DNA of 36,707 nt from Nitrospirota bacterium (GTDB lineage Bacteria; Nitrospirota; UBA9217): assembly GCA_020052615.1 (NCBI GenBank), contig JAGVOT010000116.1:1-36707 (forward strand), written 5' to 3'. Positions 1-9,312 of the stretch are shown here, in pieces. The position numbers were made by a program, and so were the translations under genes. Each line of letters begins with the position of its first letter. Position 1 is the first letter of the stretch. The notes beneath the pieces were generated by a model. That model worked only from the letters and a program-made list of their open reading frames with translations, did not search any database and had not been told where the DNA came from.

Positions 1-114
<114 letters not shown>

Positions 115-143
115 TCAAGATAGTTTATGAATGCAAAAAACTT

Positions 144-219
144 TGGAGCCCATGAGCGGGATTGAACCGCTGACCTCATCCTTACCAAGGATGTGCTCTA
201 CCAACTGAGCTACATGGGC
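144..219 (-). tRNA. tRNA-Thr (anticodon GGT)
   Basis: A full cloverleaf can be read on the minus strand. The acceptor stem is GCCCATG/CATGGGC, the D arm contains AGCTCAGTTGGTAGAGC, the anticodon loop is CTTGGTA with anticodon GGT, and the T loop is GGTTCAATCCC. Length is 76 with the 3' CCA encoded (144-146 on plus). It is the last tRNA before tuf, matching thrT of E. coli in order and anticodon. Confidence 0.95.
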
Positions 220-315
220 ATTAAACTCAGATGACAGAAGACCTGCAACCAGTCTACAGACATCTACATGTTCCTATTGTCCGTGCTCTGCGCTCTGTTC
301 TCTGTCTATTGCTTA

Positions 316-392
316 TGGAGCGGGAAACGGGATTCGAACCCGCGACCCCAAGCTTGGAAGGCTTGCGCTCTAGCCAGCTGAGCTATTCCCGC
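316..392 (-). tRNA. tRNA-Gly (anticodon TCC)
   Basis: Minus strand: acceptor GCGGGAA pairs with the 3' arm TTCCCGC followed by TCCA. The D arm is AGCTCAGCTGGCTAGAGC, the anticodon arm AAGCCTTCCAAGCTT carries anticodon TCC, and the T arm is GGGTTCGAATCCC. Length is 77 with encoded CCA. It corresponds to glyT of the E. coli tufB operon. Confidence 0.95.
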
Positions 393-471
393 GTACAATT
401 GCCGATCCCGGACAGCCGATCCCGGAGGGTAAACCACACCCCGCGATCATGAGATCCGTACTAATATGAAG

Positions 472-557
472 TGGTGGGGAGGGGAGGTTTCGAACCTCCG
501 TAGGCTGACGCCGACAGATTTACAGTCTGTTCCCTTTGGCCACTCGGGCACCTCCCC
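472..557 (-). tRNA. tRNA-Tyr (anticodon GTA)
   Basis: Minus strand: acceptor GGGGAGG, the class II D arm GCCCGAGTGGCCAAAGGG, anticodon arm ACAGACTGTAAATCTGT with anticodon GTA, an expanded variable arm, T arm GGAGGTTCGAAACCTCC, and encoded CCA. The length of 86 and the long variable arm are as expected for bacterial tRNA-Tyr. It corresponds to tyrU. Confidence 0.95.
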
Positions 558-612
558 GAATAACAACTGCCTTTACGTAATGGGTGATTTGATGCTGTAA
601 CCGGTAGATAGC

Positions 613-688
613 TGGAGCCACCGGAGGGAATCGAACCCACGACAGGCTGATTACAAATCAGCTACTCTACCAACTGAGTTACGGTGGC
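613..688 (-). tRNA. tRNA-Thr (anticodon TGT)
   Basis: Minus strand: acceptor GCCACCG/CGGTGGC, D arm AACTCAGTTGGTAGAGT, anticodon arm CTGATTTGTAATCAG with anticodon TGT, T arm GTGGGTTCGATTCCC, and encoded CCA; 76 bases. It is the promoter-proximal tRNA of the cluster, as thrU is in E. coli. Confidence 0.95.
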
Positions 689-746
689 GATACTTCGGAA
701 TCCCCTGGGCACACCACGACTGGGACCGCTTTTCACGGAAGTTGGT

Positions 747-775
747 ATTTTAGCGGAGAGCTACCAGGATGTCAA
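747..775 (-). promoter_or_regulatory. Sigma-70-type promoter of the tRNA-tuf operon
   Basis: On the minus strand TTGACA (775-770) and TAAAAT (752-747) are separated by exactly 17 bases. This is a near-consensus housekeeping promoter placed about 55 bases before the first tRNA. A strong promoter is expected for a tRNA/tuf operon. Confidence 0.75.
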
Positions 776-832
776 CAAAAAAGTTTGAATAAAAAGACAA
801 ATAATCAACCGCTGGGGGCAGCGGTCAGGATA

Positions 833-1573
833 TCAGCGGGAGCGCTGCCGGAGGGTCTCATAGAGGAGGATCCCCGCTGCCACGGATACGTTCAGGGAAT
901 TGATCTTGCCCAAAAGAGGCAGGGAAACCAGGTAATCGCACCGTTCCCGCACCAGCCTGCGGACCCCGCGGTCCTCCCCGCCCAGGACCAGGGCGGTCGG
1001 CCGTACGAAGTCGGCATCCCAGTAAACGGTTTTACCATCCGCTTCTGCCCCGACCACCCATACCCCGGCTTTCTTCAGTTCTTCCAGGGTGTTGACGATG
1101 TTCACGACCTTGACCACGGGAACGTGCTCTACTGCTCCTGCCGATGCCTTGGCCACGGTCTCCGTCAGGCCTGTCGCCCGCCGTTCGGGAATGATCACGC
1201 CGTGGACACCCGCAGCGTCGGCTGTCCTGAGAATCGCCCCGAGGTTCCGGGGATCCTCGACACCATCGAGGACAAGAAAGAGCGGCGCCTTCCCCTGGGT
1301 AACAGGGACGTGTAAAACGTCGTAAAGAGTAGCGTACTGCTTTGCCGCAGCAAGAGCGATCATCCCCTGGTGGTTCGCACCGGGCGCCTCCCGGTTCAGC
1401 GCTTCACGGCTCACGAACCTGACCTCTGCGCCGCTCTCACCCGCCAGGCGGAGGATCGTCAGCACCTCCCGGTCCTGCTTCCGCTGTTCGGACACCAGGA
1501 CGCGCTGGACCGGCCGACCGGCCTTGAGCGCCTCCAGGACCGGCTTTATGCCGATGATTTTGTCTTTGGACAT
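833..1573 (-). CDS. rlmB: 23S rRNA (guanosine-2'-O)-methyltransferase, SpoU/TrmH family
   Basis: A 246-residue protein, the usual length for RlmB. Residues 1-75 are the small substrate-binding domain (start MSKDKIIGIKPVLEALKAGR). The rest is the knotted SPOUT domain. It has motif 1 (NLGAILRTADAAGVHGVI), motif 2 (LVLGGEDRGV) and motif 3 (INSLNVSVAAGILLYE), which bind S-adenosylmethionine. The family methylates the ribose of G2251 (E. coli numbering) in 23S rRNA. It lies 139 bases downstream of cysS on the same strand and upstream of the tRNA-tuf cluster, a common grouping of translation genes. The gap to cysS holds an inverted repeat. Family membership is clear; the exact target base is inferred from the family. 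Confidence 0.92.
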   Translation of the reverse strand: MSKDKIIGIKPVLEALKAGRPVQRVLVSEQRKQDREVLTILRLAGESGAEVRFVSREALNREAPGANHQGMIALAAAKQYATLYDVLHVPVTQGKAPLFLVLDGVEDPRNLGAILRTADAAGVHGVIIPERRATGLTETVAKASAGAVEHVPVVKVVNIVNTLEELKKAGVWVVGAEADGKTVYWDADFVRPTALVLGGEDRGVRRLVRERCDYLVSLPLLGKINSLNVSVAAGILLYETLRQRSR

Positions 1574-1589
1574 GGCTTCCAGAAAAAAC

Positions 1590-1684
1590 GAACACGAATG
1601 ACACTTAGGGACGAATTACACGAATCAGCGACCTGGCCCTGCATTCATTCGTGACATTCGTACTAATCGTGCTATTCGTGTTTC
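1590..1684. repeat. Imperfect inverted repeat built on CACGAAT-type units
   Basis: The left arm (about 1590-1627) contains AACACGAATGACAC and ATTACACGAATC. The right arm (about 1643-1684), read in reverse complement, contains AACACGAATAGCAC and TGTCACGAATG. Each arm is itself a loose repeat of an 11-12-base unit. It fills the cysS-rlmB gap and carries no reading frame of its own. Confidence 0.7.
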
Positions 1685-1712
1685 CGCTTTCTTGACGTGA
1701 TTTCCATTGCGG

Positions 1713-3188
1713 TTACTTCGGTTTCCAGACCGTGCCGCCGGGTCGGTCGAAGAGCGTCACTCCCGCATCATCGAGAACCTTTCGGACCCGGTCCGCTTCT
1801 GGCCAATCCTTCCGCTCGCGGGCCTGATTTCGTAGATGGATATATTCCTCGATCTGTTCGACCGAAAGGGAGACCTTGTGCTCTCCGAGCCGGGCTTCCT
1901 GGAACCACTCCTCCGGTTCACGCAGGAAGATGCCGAGAGACCGGCTGACATTATCAAATGACTCCTTCGCGGTCGACAGAATGATGTATGCACCCTGTTC
2001 GTTCTTCTGGCCCAGGTCGGCAATGAACTTGTTTACCTCGCGGACGGCATCGTAGATGATCCCGATCGCCAAAGCAGAGTTGAAATCGTCATCCATGGCC
2101 TCTTCAAAGGCCTTCGGCAGATTCACGACCTTCTCGTAAAGCGGTTTGTCAGCCGATTCGACGACCTCTCCGGGCTTCACTGTGGACGGCTTTTTTCCGG
2201 CCAGAAAGGTCTTGATCTCTTCCTTCATCGTGTAGAAACGGTCGAGCCCCGCCCGGGCATCCTTCAAATTCGCATCGGAGAAATCGATCGGGCTCCGGTA
2301 ATGCGTTGAGAGCAGGAACAGCCTGACGATCTCCGCATCATACTTGTCCAGGATGTCGCGGATCGTGAAGAAGTTCCCGAGGGACTTGGACATCTTCTCC
2401 TGATTGATGTTCACAAAACCATTATGGAGCCAATAATTCACGAACCGTTTGCCCGAGGACGCCTCGCTCTGGGCGATCTCGTTCTCATGATGAGGGAAGA
2501 TAAGGTCCTTGCCGCCGGCATGGATGTCGAAGGTCTCGCCCAGATGCTTGAAGCCCATGGCCGTGCACTCGATGTGCCAGCCGGGCCTTCCCGGCCCCCA
2601 CGGGCTGTCCCAGGCGGGCTCGCCGGGCTTCGAGGCCTTCCAGAGCGCGAAGTCAAGAGGATCATCCTTCCGTTCATCGACCTCGACGCGGGCGCCCGCT
2701 TTCATATCGTCAAGGTTCCGCTTCGAAAGTTTGCCGTATTCCTTGAAGCTTGCGACGCGGAAATAGACATCCCCGTCCACGGCGTAGGCATGTCCCTTCT
2801 CGATGAGGCGGCGGATGACGTCGATCATTTCCTTGATGTGCTCCGTTGCCAACGGCTCGATGTCCGGCTTGCCTACGCCCAGGCGCTTCATGTCTTCCTG
2901 GTAGGCATCGATATATTTGCGCGCGACCTCTGCGGCCGGGATGCCTTCCTGCTTGGCGCGATTGATGATCTTGTCGTCCACGTCGGTGAAGTTCCGCACA
3001 TACGTGACCTGGTATCCGCGCCGTCGGAAGTACCGCTGGATCACGTCGAAGGCCACCGCACCGCGGGCATGCCCGATGTGGGAGAGATCGTAGACGGTCA
3101 CACCGCAGGCGTACATGTTCACCTTGCCCGGCGTGACCGGGACGAACTCTTCTTTTCTGCCGGTCAGGGTATTGTAGAGCTTGATCAT
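1713..3188 (-). CDS. cysS: Cysteinyl-tRNA synthetase
   Basis: A 491-residue class I aminoacyl-tRNA synthetase that charges tRNA-Cys. The HIGH signature is seen as SHIGHARG near residue 36 and the KMSKS loop as [10 protein letters not shown] near residue 265. Zinc-ligand positions typical of CysRS are visible: Cys in [10 protein letters not shown], Cys in HIECTAMG, and His/Glu in FPHHENE. The C-terminal DALR-type anticodon region follows and the protein ends [15 protein letters not shown]. Length is normal for the family. It has its own promoter at 3245-3274 and probably drives rlmB downstream. Nothing is unusual in the protein. Confidence 0.97.
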   Translation of the reverse strand: MIKLYNTLTGRKEEFVPVTPGKVNMYACGVTVYDLSHIGHARGAVAFDVIQRYFRRRGYQVTYVRNFTDVDDKIINRAKQEGIPAAEVARKYIDAYQEDMKRLGVGKPDIEPLATEHIKEMIDVIRRLIEKGHAYAVDGDVYFRVASFKEYGKLSKRNLDDMKAGARVEVDERKDDPLDFALWKASKPGEPAWDSPWGPGRPGWHIECTAMGFKHLGETFDIHAGGKDLIFPHHENEIAQSEASSGKRFVNYWLHNGFVNINQEKMSKSLGNFFTIRDILDKYDAEIVRLFLLSTHYRSPIDFSDANLKDARAGLDRFYTMKEEIKTFLAGKKPSTVKPGEVVESADKPLYEKVVNLPKAFEEAMDDDFNSALAIGIIYDAVREVNKFIADLGQKNEQGAYIILSTAKESFDNVSRSLGIFLREPEEWFQEARLGEHKVSLSVEQIEEYIHLRNQARERKDWPEADRVRKVLDDAGVTLFDRPGGTVWKPK

Positions 3189-3244
3189 GCCAGAACTGTT
3201 CTCCCTTGCTGCATCGCACGTCCCGCAGGATTAACGAGGATGAG

Positions 3245-3274
3245 ATTGTATACGGCCGAAGCTCGGTTTGTCAA
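3245..3274 (-). promoter_or_regulatory. Probable sigma-70 promoter of cysS-rlmB
   Basis: Minus strand TTGACA (3274-3269), an 18-base spacer, then TACAAT (3250-3245). It sits 57 bases upstream of the cysS start, in the gap after the histidine kinase stop. A GAGCTTCGGC hairpin-like stretch lies in the spacer. Confidence 0.6.
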
Positions 3275-3299
3275 GAAATTTCAGGGATTACCGTGACGC

Positions 3300-5147
3300 C
3301 TATGCGCCGCTGTCCAGCACCTGACGGACCTGGCGTGCCAGCGCGATGGTTCGAAAGGGCTTATGGATCATGGCAACGCCCGGCTCCAGTATCCCCCGGG
3401 CAGAAAGAGCTTCATGGGCGTAGCCGGACATGAACAGCACTTTTATACCCGGTCGTTTGATGCGAAGCACTTCAGCTAGCTGCTTTCCGTTCATGACCGG
3501 CATCACCACATCCGTCAACAGGAGATCGACGGGTCCGTTATAGGAAGCGCTCGTCCGAATCGCATCATCGCCGCCCGCGGTCGCCAGGACCCTGTAACCC
3601 AGCGGCAGAAGCACCTGGCGGACCAGTTCCCTCACCGAGGGATCGTCCTCTACGACCAGGATCGTCTCCGTCCCAGTCGGCAAGGGGCCGCTAAGATCGA
3701 TGTCCTTTTCCTTTTCCTTTACCTTTTCGCGCTTTCCGACGATGGGGAAATATAATTTGAAGGTGGTCCCTTTCCCCGGTTCGCTGTCCACGATGATATT
3801 CCCGCTGTGCTGCTTTACAATGCCGTAGACTGTGGCTAGTCCCAGACCGGTCCCCCGCCCGAGTTCCTTGGTGGTGAAAAAAGGCTCGAAGATCCTGTCC
3901 CGCACCTCCGCCGTCATGCCCTCCCCTGTGTCGGTCACCGACAACAGGACGTACTTGCCGAACGTCACCGTTTCCTGGGCACGGAGCAGGGCATCGTTGA
4001 GATCGACGTCCTTTGTTCCGATCAAGAGACGCCCCCCCGACAGCATCGCGTCCCTGGCGTTCACGGCAAGGTTCATCAGGACCTGCTCGATCTGTCCCCG
4101 GTCCGCGCAAATGGTGCTGATCGTAGCCTCGGTCTTCAACTCAAGCGAGATATCCTCGCCGATCATCCTGGAGAGCATGTTCGCCATATCCCCGATGACT
4201 CCGTTCAGGTTCACCGCTTTCATCTCAAGGACCTGCCTGCGGCTGAACGCCAGGAGCTGATGGGTCAACGTGGCCGCCTTTTCGCTCGCCTCCCGGATGC
4301 TCATAAGGTGGCTCCTGACCGGATGATCTTCGGCGAGCTTCATCAGCGTGAGTTCCGCGTAGTTCAGGATCGCCGTCAGGATGTTGTTGAAGTCATGCGC
4401 CGCGCCGCCTGCGAGCCGGCCGATGGATTCCATCTTCTGTGACTGAAGAAGCTGGCCCTGCAGACGCTGCCGCTCCATCTCCGCCTTTTGCCGTTCGACG
4501 ATCTCCTGCTTAAGCTTTTCCACCGTATCAGCGAGCTCTGCCGTCCGCTCCCGAACGGCCGTTTCGAGGCTTTCGCGGTACTGCTCGAGATCATACTGAA
4601 AACCAAGCTCCGATCTGAGGGCATTACCGCTCAGATACCGTACGAGCAGCATGGTCGAAAAGATCAGGATGATAAAGGTATTCGCGATCAAAAAATCCCG
4701 ATGGTTGGTCAGGGATTCCGTCAGGACAATGGGCGCGAGATAGAGGAGATAGATCAAGGATGCAATGACCACATGAAAGGTGAACGGTGCCGGGACAACG
4801 CCGATGACCGATATGCCCAGCAGGATCATGCCGACATAATAGGGCGACTCGTGCCCTCCGAACTGTATGATCATGATCTCTATGGCCCAAGCGGACCCGG
4901 CGACCAGCACATAGGCCAACACATAGAGATGCCGGCTGCTCAGTCTTCCTGCCAGGAAATGCCCGATGAGCAGGAGCAGCGACAGAACGATCCGGTAACG
5001 CAGGAAAACAGCAAAGTTCTCCGGCGTGACAAGATAATCCAAACCGCCCAGGAGAACAAAGAGGACACACCCCCAGAGCGAAGCCCTGCGGAGCCAGAGA
5101 CGGAAGGTGCCGTCCAGGTTCTTCCTTATATAGTCTTCCTTTTTCAT
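3300..5147 (-). CDS. Membrane hybrid sensor histidine kinase with C-terminal receiver
   Basis: A 615-residue protein using the ATG at 5147; an upstream in-frame start would run into the divergent ligD-like gene. About five to six membrane segments occupy residues 22-170. A coiled coil (about 185-240) leads to a HisKA domain whose H-box is [11 protein letters not shown] with His251. The ATPase domain shows the N-box ([12 protein letters not shown]), G1 (DTGEGM), F-box (FEPFFTTK) and G2 ([13 protein letters not shown]). After an acidic/lysine linker comes a receiver domain ([20 protein letters not shown] with phospho-acceptor Asp546, and KPF). The kinase should autophosphorylate on His and pass phosphate to its own receiver or another protein. 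The signal is unknown. No partner regulator gene is adjacent. Confidence 0.88.
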   Translation of the reverse strand: MKKEDYIRKNLDGTFRLWLRRASLWGCVLFVLLGGLDYLVTPENFAVFLRYRIVLSLLLLIGHFLAGRLSSRHLYVLAYVLVAGSAWAIEIMIIQFGGHESPYYVGMILLGISVIGVVPAPFTFHVVIASLIYLLYLAPIVLTESLTNHRDFLIANTFIILIFSTMLLVRYLSGNALRSELGFQYDLEQYRESLETAVRERTAELADTVEKLKQEIVERQKAEMERQRLQGQLLQSQKMESIGRLAGGAAHDFNNILTAILNYAELTLMKLAEDHPVRSHLMSIREASEKAATLTHQLLAFSRRQVLEMKAVNLNGVIGDMANMLSRMIGEDISLELKTEATISTICADRGQIEQVLMNLAVNARDAMLSGGRLLIGTKDVDLNDALLRAQETVTFGKYVLLSVTDTGEGMTAEVRDRIFEPFFTTKELGRGTGLGLATVYGIVKQHSGNIIVDSEPGKGTTFKLYFPIVGKREKVKEKEKDIDLSGPLPTGTETILVVEDDPSVRELVRQVLLPLGYRVLATAGGDDAIRTSASYNGPVDLLLTDVVMPVMNGKQLAEVLRIKRPGIKVLFMSGYAHEALSARGILEPGVAMIHKPFRTIALARQVRQVLDSGA

Positions 5148-5179
5148 GGTTGCAGCTGACGGTGGCCATTGTCGCGAAT

Positions 5180-5197
5180 ATGATACTATTGTATCAT
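5180..5197. promoter_or_regulatory. Perfect palindrome in a divergent promoter region
   Basis: ATGATAC (5180-5186), four bases, GTATCAT (5191-5197). It lies between the divergently transcribed histidine kinase (start 5147) and the LigD-like gene (start 5239). Each arm also contains a -10-like hexamer (TATCAT on plus, TATGAT on minus). It may be an operator, or simply the overlapping -10 regions. Confidence 0.4.
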
Positions 5198-5238
5198 AGA
5201 AGGGATGTGTATCCCTGGCACTTCCGGGAGGTACGGCC

Positions 5239-5745
5239 ATGGCGAAAAGCGCTCTTCGTTTCGTTGTCCACGAGCATCGCTCAAAGAGGCTCCACTATGA
5301 CTTTCGTCTTGAGATCGGCGGGGTGCTCAAGTCCTGGGCGGTCCCCAAGGGTCCCTCCCTGTCTCCTGCGGACAAGCGGCTCGCCGTCATGGTGCCGGAC
5401 CATCCGCTCGTGTACATCGACTTCGAGGCCATCATCCCCGAGGGACATTACGGTGCCGGACCGGTGGTGGTCTGGGATGAGGGGGAGTTCACCCCCCTCG
5501 ATACCGATGACCCGGAACAGTCACTGAAGAATGGCAAACTCAGTTTCGAGTTGAAGGGTAAAAAGCTGAAAGGCGCCTTCGCCCTGGCGCAGATGAAGCA
5601 TCTCCCGAGATCGACGGGCAAGGAATGGCTGTTGATGAAGAAGAAGGACGCTCACGCGAGGGAAGGTTATGAGGTCAAGACCGAGCTTACGCCGGCACGA
5701 TTAAAAAAATTGAAGGAGCAGGCGCCGCCCTGCGAGACGGAGTGA
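5239..5745 (+). CDS. Stand-alone LigD-type 3'-phosphoesterase (PE) domain protein
   Basis: A 168-residue protein that starts with ATG after a GGGAGG ribosome site. It begins MAKSALRFVVHEHRSKRLHY and continues with DFRLEIGGVLKSWAVPKGPS, which is the hallmark of the N-terminal 3'-phosphoesterase domain of bacterial LigD; the His of HEH and HYD and the Asp of DFR match the metal-site motif. In LigD this domain trims 3' ribonucleotides and 3' phosphates at broken ends during non-homologous end joining. Here it is alone: no polymerase or ligase domain follows, and no ku gene is in the window. It is divergent from the histidine kinase. It may act in repair with partners elsewhere. Confidence 0.88.
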   Translation: MAKSALRFVVHEHRSKRLHYDFRLEIGGVLKSWAVPKGPSLSPADKRLAVMVPDHPLVYIDFEAIIPEGHYGAGPVVVWDEGEFTPLDTDDPEQSLKNGKLSFELKGKKLKGAFALAQMKHLPRSTGKEWLLMKKKDAHAREGYEVKTELTPARLKKLKEQAPPCETE

Positions 5746-5823
5746 AAGGAGCTCGCTCCGAAACAAAACGACTGCATAACAGTATGGGTAGTCGGGAGGA
5801 AGGTTCCCTCCTGACTTACTGCA

Positions 5824-6432
5824 CTACTTCCCGAATCCACCCTCGAACGCGAACTCCTCGACCTTCTTGCGCTGTGACGGGATCTCGCGCTCCTGCAGGG
5901 CGGCGGTTGGCAGGTCTTCCCTGTTCCCCGGCCGTCCTACCGCAGCCATGGCTTCCACCTGGTGATCGTCGGGTACCGCAAGGACCTCCTTGGCCCTGTC
6001 ATAACTGAATCCCTGCATCCCGTGAACGACCAGCCCCATCATCACTCCCTGGAGCGCGAAACTGTACCATGACGCGCCCGTATCGTACGAATGCGTCCGC
6101 GCCGGCTTGCCGTTATGATCAAAGGTCGTCTTGGATACGATGACGAGCAGGACCGCCGCGTTTTTGCACCAGGCCTGATTCCCCGGTGTGAGCAGGCTGA
6201 AAAAGGTCTCCCAGTTCGGTGTGTTCCTCATGGCGTAGAGAAACCGCCAGGACTGGTTGTTGAATGAGGACATGGCCCACCGGCCGGCCTCGAACATCCG
6301 CATCAGCTCTCCCCGTTCGATCTCTTCGCCCGTCATGGCCCGCGGCGACCAGCGGTTCACGAAGAACGGCTGGATGTCGTGGTCCGGTTTCCGGAAGTCC
6401 TGTCCTTTGATGTCGATCAAGACCTTTGCCAT
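5824..6432 (-). CDS. Nitroreductase-family flavoprotein
   Basis: A 202-residue protein. The ATG at 6432 is preferred over the in-frame ATG five codons upstream, because GGAGGT lies eight bases before it and inside the longer version. The N-terminal NRWSPRAMTGEEI matches the flavin-phosphate-binding start of the nitroreductase fold. AGRWAMSSFNNQSWRFLYA and AVGRPGNRE are typical of the FMN-binding core and the C-terminal end. Such enzymes are usually FMN-dependent NAD(P)H oxidoreductases acting on nitroaromatics, quinones or flavins; the substrate cannot be told from sequence. It stands alone between the LigD-like gene and the decayed Tim44 gene. Confidence 0.85.
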   Translation of the reverse strand: MAKVLIDIKGQDFRKPDHDIQPFFVNRWSPRAMTGEEIERGELMRMFEAGRWAMSSFNNQSWRFLYAMRNTPNWETFFSLLTPGNQAWCKNAAVLLVIVSKTTFDHNGKPARTHSYDTGASWYSFALQGVMMGLVVHGMQGFSYDRAKEVLAVPDDHQVEAMAAVGRPGNREDLPTAALQEREIPSQRKKVEEFAFEGGFGK

Positions 6433-6527
6433 ATTATGTACCTCCACATTGCGATAACCAATACGGGATCACACCTCACATCCACGACCCGTGTGCAACG
6501 AAGTCGCCCGTGGTTCCATTAAAAGCC

Positions 6528-7824
6528 TTACACCGCCCGCTTGTGCCGGTAGTACCATTCGATCTGCCGCTTCGTCGCTTCCTGGTCGACGTTCTCCTGC
6601 TCCACCATGCCTTCGGCCTCGTGCGGCAGCACGACCTCCTTCAGCTTCCACCTGCCGTCGAGCCTGCCGAAGGTCAGGAACTGCTCGAAGGCGGTCACGT
6701 CCTCGTCCTGCCGGACGACGCTGCCCGCCACTTTCATGATCTTCTGGGCATGGGCCCGGATGCGCGCCATATATTCGTCCCGCGAACTGTCGGCGAAGTT
6801 CCTGACCAGCACCAGTTCCACCTTTCGGACTGAAAGGTTCCGGAACTCGAGGGTGACGCCCTTGTCCCGGTTCTTCCTGATGGCATCATGCAGGTCCCGG
6901 GCGAGCTCCGGGAACAGGTCGGCTGTGGGGATCACTGCCGGATATCCTGCCTCTCATGCTCCGGTCAGGCTGAGGAACATGCTCCGGCTCAAAAGCATCA
7001 TCTTCCTGCGATCCCAGATGCGGTCGGTCTTTACGAGGAAATTGAGCATCCGCTCGACGCGGCGCTCCTTGGTCATGACCGCGCCTTCGAGCCAGGAGCC
7101 TTCCGGACCCTCACGCTTCGCCGCGGCGCCGGAGACCTGCTCCACGCCCTTGTCGGTGAACTGCTCGAAGAAGTTGTCGTCGTTCAGAATATCGGACTCT
7201 GCGGTCTGCTCGATCTCCCTGAGGAGCCATGCATCTTTATAGAACTGGAAGGTCCGGAACTCCTGGAACTGCGCGGGCCCCTGGTCGCCTCGCAGCCGCT
7301 CGCTCGTACGATCGTCGATATAGAAGTCCGTTGCCGTCGCCGTGATGAGCGCGGTGAATTCCGGTCCTCTTTCCCGAGCGCATACCGAACGTTCACCAGG
7401 TCGACCGCGTCGATCGAGAGCCCTTTGATCATGTTGAACTCGTGGTTGCGCACCATGCCGCGGATCCGGCCCAGATGGTCGGCATAAAGATCGGGCATCA
7501 GGAGCGGCTTCATGGGCTCGTGCTCCCGGGCCTGCCAGCACTGCTGAAGCTTCCGGAAGGTCGCCTCGATGTTTTTTTCAGGTCATCGGGTGCAACAGAC
7601 GAGTCCTGCTGGCTGATGAACTCGAGAAGCTTCACGGTCTTGACGCTCTTCTTCTCGATGTCGCCCCTGCTGAACAACTGGTCGAGGTTTGCAGATCCCT
7701 TCTGCCGGACGGCCGTGATGATAATGAACAAAAATATGCCGACAACGATGATGGCGGCAAAGGAACTACCGTCGGTCGACGCGCCGCGGGAGACATATGA
7801 ACCACGGGCGGCTCCGCCGCACAC
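6528..7824 (-). pseudogene. Tim44-like tandem-domain protein, broken by two frameshifts and a stop
   Basis: Fragments in three frames join into one protein of about 430 residues. A membrane segment (AAIIVVGIFLFIIITAV) is followed by a first Tim44-like domain (up to MFLSLTGA) and a second one (LEFRNLSVRKVELVLVRNF through FLTFGRLDGRWKLKEV). The first break is at an A7 run (7572-7578 on plus, T7), where one more base would restore DDLKKNIEATFRKLQQCW. The second is near 7361-7376. The third is an in-frame TGA at 6954-6956, after which the same frame continues EAGYPAVIPTADLFPEL; a GTG at 6935 could also start the last part as a separate gene of 135 residues. Tim44-like bacterial proteins are thought to be membrane-anchored; their role is unclear. 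The 5' end borders a repeat and may be truncated. Assembly error could explain the two shifts. Confidence 0.65.
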
Positions 7825-7866
7825 GGGTTCAGCTGCTTGTCGATAAAATTCATGATACAGGCAGGT

Positions 7867-7940
7867 TCGTCATCCCCGTGCAAAACGGGGATCCAGATAG
7901 TTTTGAAAACGCTGGATTCCCGTCTTCGCGGGAATGACGA
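7867..7940. repeat. REP-like inverted repeat (CGTCATYCCCG family)
   Basis: TCGTCATCCCCGTGCAAAAC opens the left arm and GCGGGAATGACGA closes the right arm, with CGGGGATCCAG and CTGGATTCCCG inside, so each arm is itself a hairpin and the two arms pair. It sits just upstream of the decayed Tim44-like gene. Such GTCATTCCCG elements are widespread dispersed repeats in bacterial genomes. Confidence 0.8.
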
Positions 7941-8065
7941 AAAGCGGAACCAGTGGTTGCAAAACCGTGGGCTCCTCTTCGATTCGCTCCGATGTAACCC
8001 TGTCTATCCGCGAGTCACGGCAAAGCCGGGACCCGTGGTTCCATTATTTTTTTTCTTGTGCAGAA

Positions 8066-9085
8066 TTACAGATTCTTCCTGGCGTACGCCTCCAGCTTTT
8101 TCACCCGGCCCAGCAGCTTCTCGAACTCCCGGAAGTGGAGCGACTGGGCGCCGTCGGACAGGGCGTGCTCGGGCTCGGGATGGACCTCGATCATGGCGCC
8201 GTGGCTGCCGACCACCACCGACGCAAGTGCCGTCGGCGTCACCAGGTCGCGCTTTCCCGTCGCGTGGCTCGGGTCGAAGATGACGGGGAGGTGGGTCAGC
8301 TTCCTGACCAGCGGGATGATGGCAAGGTCGGCCGTGTTCCTCGTCGCCGTCTCGAAGGTCCGTATCCCCCGTTCGCACAGCACCACGTCGGAGTTGCCGT
8401 TCACGAGGATGTATTCCGCCGAGCCGAGCCACTCCTCCACCGTCGCAGAGAGGCCACGCTTCAGGATGACCGGTTTGCTGATCTTCCCGACCTCGGTCAG
8501 GAGGTCGAAGTTCTGCATGTTCCGCGCGCCGACCTGCAGGATGTCCACCTTGTCGGCCACGATCTCCACATGCTCGGGGCTCACGATCTCGGTAACCACG
8601 AGCAGGCCCGTCTCCCTGCGCACGTCATCGAGCAGGTCCAGGCCGCCCTCGCGCAGGCCCTGGAAGCTGTGCGGGCTTGTCCGGGGTTTGTACGCGCCGC
8701 CGCGAAGCACGGGAACACCCATCTTTTTCAGGAACTTCGCCGTCTTCATGAGCTGATCGCGGCTCTCCACAGCGCACGGTCCGGCGATCATCAGGAACGG
8801 GGACTTTCCACCCACCTTCACCTTGCCGCCGAGGGTCACGACCGTGTCGGCAGGATGGAAGTCGCGGCTCACCAGCTTGTAGGGCTTGGTGACATGGATG
8901 ATCTCCATGATGGCCTTATTGCCCTTGAGCGGCGTATCATCCACCCATCCCTGGTTGCCGATGACGCCGATGGCCGTCCTCTCGGCGCCGGGGATGGCCA
9001 CGGGCTTGAGGCCCATCCGGGTGATGATCTTCTTGATGTTCGCAACGTCCCTGGCAGAGGCCGTATGTTTCAGAACGATAAGCAT
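8066..9085 (-). CDS. aroF: 3-deoxy-7-phosphoheptulonate (DAHP) synthase, type I-beta
   Basis: A 339-residue protein starting at ATG after GGAGGG. It catalyses condensation of phosphoenolpyruvate and erythrose 4-phosphate, the first step of the shikimate pathway. Residues 1 to about 70 form the ferredoxin-like/ACT-type regulatory extension found in the I-beta subclass. The barrel shows AGPCAVESRDQL, LRGGAYKPRTSP, QVGARNMQNF, LKRGLSATVEEW and the metal-binding His of IFDPSHATGKR. The Cys of GPCAVE is the conserved metal ligand. The gene is alone; no other aromatic-pathway gene is next to it, so feedback by an aromatic amino acid is a family-based guess. Confidence 0.95.
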   Translation of the reverse strand: MLIVLKHTASARDVANIKKIITRMGLKPVAIPGAERTAIGVIGNQGWVDDTPLKGNKAIMEIIHVTKPYKLVSRDFHPADTVVTLGGKVKVGGKSPFLMIAGPCAVESRDQLMKTAKFLKKMGVPVLRGGAYKPRTSPHSFQGLREGGLDLLDDVRRETGLLVVTEIVSPEHVEIVADKVDILQVGARNMQNFDLLTEVGKISKPVILKRGLSATVEEWLGSAEYILVNGNSDVVLCERGIRTFETATRNTADLAIIPLVRKLTHLPVIFDPSHATGKRDLVTPTALASVVVGSHGAMIEVHPEPEHALSDGAQSLHFREFEKLLGRVKKLEAYARKNL

Positions 9086-9110
9086 CTAAATTCCCTCCCA
9101 GAGCGATATC

Positions 9111-9300
9111 ACCGCAGAGAGCGCAGAGAACGCGGAGGAAGCAAGGTACAACCTCCCATCACAATATCTCAGCAAACACATTACTTAATACAGGGCCAAA
9201 AGCTATACGGTATATCAAGAGTTAAACGAGAGCACATTCAGCCGCGGTTCGTAGCTGTAAATTATTTAAATACCTCTGCGAGCTCTGCGTTCTCTGCGGT
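9111..9300. repeat. Inverted-repeat unit (CCGCAGAGA family) with no gene inside
   Basis: The left arm 9111-9138 opens ACCGCAGAGAGCGCAGAGAA. The right arm 9273-9300, in reverse complement, opens ACCGCAGAGAACGCAGAGCT; the arms agree at most positions over 28 bases. The AT-richer core of about 134 bases has no open frame. The unit fills the gap between aroF and the tautomerase gene. Confidence 0.75.
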
Positions 9301-9312
9301 AAAAAGGTCTTC

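Noticed and set aside
6954-6956. Second selenocysteine codon in the Tim44-like gene
   Set aside because: No convincing SECIS-like hairpin follows, and the gene also has two frameshifts, so decay or error explains it better.
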